Positions 4,010 to 5,835 of a stretch of 5,835 bases of DNA are shown in pieces. Source of the DNA: Acidobacteriota bacterium (GTDB lineage: Bacteria > Acidobacteriota > Terriglobia > Terriglobales > Acidobacteriaceae); NCBI GenBank assembly GCA_021779695.1, contig JAJYAE010000284.1:1-5835 (forward strand), given 5' to 3'. Below the pieces are notes generated by a model. It was not told where the DNA came from. It was given only the letters and a program-made list of their open reading frames with translations, and made no database searches. Both the position numbers and the translations under genes were made by a program. Every line of letters starts with the position of its first letter. The stretch's first letter is position 1.

Positions 4010-5835
4010 GATTTCGCGCCGCGCTGGCCTTTGTCCTTGGATGGTGCGTGTGCAGCGCGCTCCATGCGCAGGCGGCTGGACCGAGCAACGCGCAAGAAGC
4101 ACCGAGTCTCCTCAATGGACCGTGGAAGTTTGCGATTGGCGACAATCCGCAGTGGAGTCAGCCAGAGTTCAATGATTCCAGCTGGCAGGATTACACGGTT
4201 GACGCCCAGCATCCCGTTGAGACCGCGACAGAGGCGCTGAACAACGAGGAGTTGCCGGGCTGGCAGCGTCACGGGCATCCGGGCTACACCGGCTACGCGT
4301 GGTATCGCATCCGCGTGCAGGCACCCCCGTCTGCACAGGGACTTGCGGTGCTGATGCCCCGGTATGTCGATGACGGCTATGAGGTGTACATCAACGGCCG
4401 GAAGATCGGCAGTCTGGGCAAGCTGGACGGATGGCGGACTCTCTACTACTCGCAGCCTGAAGTCTTTCCCATCCCTCATTCGGCGATGAAGGAGGGAGTT
4501 CCGAATCTCCTGGCGATTCGCGTCTGGAGCATGCGCTGGGGCGCATTGCCGAGCGAACATAATCTGGACGGAGGCTTGCGCGGCGTGCCGCTCCTCGGCC
4601 CGACGGGTCTGCTTCGTCTGCTGCGTCAAGGCGAGCTGAACGGCATGTGGGCTACGCTGTGGCCCGGCTGGCTGCTCTTTGGTCTCTTCAGCTCAGTTGG
4701 CTTGATTTCTCTGTTCTTGTTTTTCTTCAGCCGGAGCCAGAGTGAGTACCTGTGGGCGGGCATCAGCCTGACAAGCCTTGGACTCCTGGTGGGATTTGAG
4801 TCGATTGCGCCGGCAACGAGAATTCCATTCCAATTCTCAGAAGTCGCACAGACCCTTACAGATTGGGTGGGATTGTACGCGCTGCCTTTGGCCGGCATGC
4901 ACCTTCTGGGGGTATCCAAGAAACTATGGCGGCGCCTTAATTACGGTTTGATGCTGGTTAATCTCGCCCATAGTTTGCTCTATTACGCGATTCAACTCGG
5001 GTTTCTTGCGCCGACTGTGGTCAATGATCGTGTAACTCATTTCGCGTTTTTGGCGATTGTTCTAGGAGAGGCGCTACTCCTTCTCGCGATTGCGATTGAC
5101 GGACTCCGCACGATTGGCAGAAAGGCATGGTTGCCTCTCACACCGGGGCTGGTGTTCGCCTGCGGCCTTATTGCGCAAGCTTCCGCCCCTCTGCCGTCGG
5201 CAGCCATAGGTGTTTATTACTATCTTTACGCTGCCGCTCCCATTGCAGTGCTTGTCATTTTTCTGATTCGCTTCACCGAGCAGCAGCGGGAAAATGTACG
5301 CCTTAGCGACGACATGAAGCAGGCGCAGGAAGTGCAGCAGGTCCTGCTTCCAGAGGAGCTGCCGAAGATTGCGGGGCTGACCATCAAGAGCGAATATCGC
5401 CCGGCGCGCGAGGTGGGCGGCGACTTCTTCCAGATCGTTCCCCATCCCGCAGATGGCAGTGTGCTGATTGTCGTCGGCGACGTGACGGGCAAGGGCTTGC
5501 AGGCCGGAATGCTGGTTGCGTTGATTGTCGGCGCGATCCGCACGGCGGCGCAGTATGATCCCGATCCGCTGCACGTCTTGCAGGCATTGAATGATCGGCT
5601 TTGTGGCCGCGGCCAAGCCCACGCCACCTGCCTTGTGCTGAGTATCGCCGCGGATGGAGTTGCAGTACTGGCGAACGCAGGGCACCTGCCGCCGTATCTG
5701 AATGGGAAAGAGTTGCCGATGGAGGGCGCGGTGCCACTGGGCATGATGTCCGGCGCGGAGTTCTCCGTGATGCGCTTTCGACTCGCACAGGAAGACATGC
5801 TGGTGCTCATGTCAGACGGAGTCGCGGAGGCTCAG
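4006..5835 (+). CDS. Second receptor-type SpoIIE/PP2C phosphatase, cut by right edge
   Basis: The frame is open from the ATG at 4006 to the window end (610 codons, no stop), so the C-terminus is missing. The ATG shares ATGA with the stop of the upstream gene. Residues 1-21 are a signal peptide (LHA-Q). A periplasmic jelly-roll domain at about 35-195 shows GPWKFAIGD, FNDSSW (55-60), AWYRIRV and VYINGRKIG, a style seen in GH2 sugar-binding and sialate-esterase domains. Seven hydrophobic helices lie near 221-241, 248-266, 287-303, 311-335, 346-365, 375-394 and 403-422. A helical linker (425-453, with VQQVLLPEELP) precedes the phosphatase domain: EVGGDFF 469-475, VGDVTGKG 490-497, NAGHLPPYL 557-565 and MSDGVAEA 602-609. 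D473, D492 and D604 are likely metal ligands; the final DD(I/L)T motif lies beyond the edge. It is a clear paralog of the upstream gene (shared EYLW after helix 1, NGRKI, catalytic motifs). The ligand is unknown; the jelly roll hints at a carbohydrate. Confidence 0.92.
   Translation, partial: MRFRAALAFVLGWCVCSALHAQAAGPSNAQEAPSLLNGPWKFAIGDNPQWSQPEFNDSSWQDYTVDAQHPVETATEALNNEELPGWQRHGHPGYTGYAWYRIRVQAPPSAQGLAVLMPRYVDDGYEVYINGRKIGSLGKLDGWRTLYYSQPEVFPIPHSAMKEGVPNLLAIRVWSMRWGALPSEHNLDGGLRGVPLLGPTGLLRLLRQGELNGMWATLWPGWLLFGLFSSVGLISLFLFFFSRSQSEYLWAGISLTSLGLLVGFESIAPATRIPFQFSEVAQTLTDWVGLYALPLAGMHLLGVSKKLWRRLNYGLMLVNLAHSLLYYAIQLGFLAPTVVNDRVTHFAFLAIVLGEALLLLAIAIDGLRTIGRKAWLPLTPGLVFACGLIAQASAPLPSAAIGVYYYLYAAAPIAVLVIFLIRFTEQQRENVRLSDDMKQAQEVQQVLLPEELPKIAGLTIKSEYRPAREVGGDFFQIVPHPADGSVLIVVGDVTGKGLQAGMLVALIVGAIRTAAQYDPDPLHVLQALNDRLCGRGQAHATCLVLSIAADGVAVLANAGHLPPYLNGKELPMEGAVPLGMMSGAEFSVMRFRLAQEDMLVLMSDGVAEAQ

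Noticed and set aside
3910..4629. Minus-strand frame of 239 codons across the junction of the two phosphatase genes
   Set aside because: Both plus-strand genes are clearly coding there; the frame has no recognisable motif or start context.
5074..5685. Minus-strand frames opposite the second phosphatase domain
   Set aside because: They are shadows of the plus-strand SpoIIE domain, which carries EVGGDFF, GDVTGKG and NAGHLPP.

Overview
The window reads as chromosomal DNA of a GC-rich Gram-negative bacterium. The protein types fit best with an acidobacterium of the Acidobacteriaceae/Terriglobia kind: a secreted M48 protease with a Pro/Ala/Ser/Thr-rich linker, and large membrane phosphatases that combine a secreted jelly-roll domain, seven membrane helices and a SpoIIE-type catalytic domain. 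This assignment is inferred from gene style and composition; there is no rRNA or other marker gene to confirm it.

Layout: positions 1-141 are a short non-coding or edge region with three small inverted repeats. Positions 142-1608 (minus strand) encode a secreted zinc metallopeptidase of family M48 with two low-complexity segments built from short tandem DNA repeats. Positions 1609-1837 are a 229-bp divergent intergenic region holding the two ribosome binding sites, two clear dyads and a weak candidate promoter. Positions 1838-4009 (plus strand) encode a complete 723-residue receptor-like protein phosphatase. Positions 4006 to the right edge (plus strand) encode a second, paralogous receptor phosphatase. 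Its ATG overlaps the stop of the first gene (ATGA), and it is cut by the window end after 610 codons, just after the SDG metal-binding motif.

How they may work together: both phosphatases have a signal peptide, a periplasmic beta-sandwich domain resembling sugar-binding jelly rolls, seven membrane helices, a short cytoplasmic helical linker and a PP2C-like SpoIIE/RsbU domain with its metal-binding aspartates. This is the layout of 7TMR-DISM-type receptors wired to a serine/threonine phosphatase output. Such phosphatases usually dephosphorylate an anti-sigma-factor antagonist in a partner-switching cascade; no such partner lies in this window. The translational coupling suggests the two receptors are made together and may sense related ligands or form a heteromer. 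The M48 protease is transcribed away from them; a shared role in envelope maintenance or sensing is possible but rests only on adjacency.
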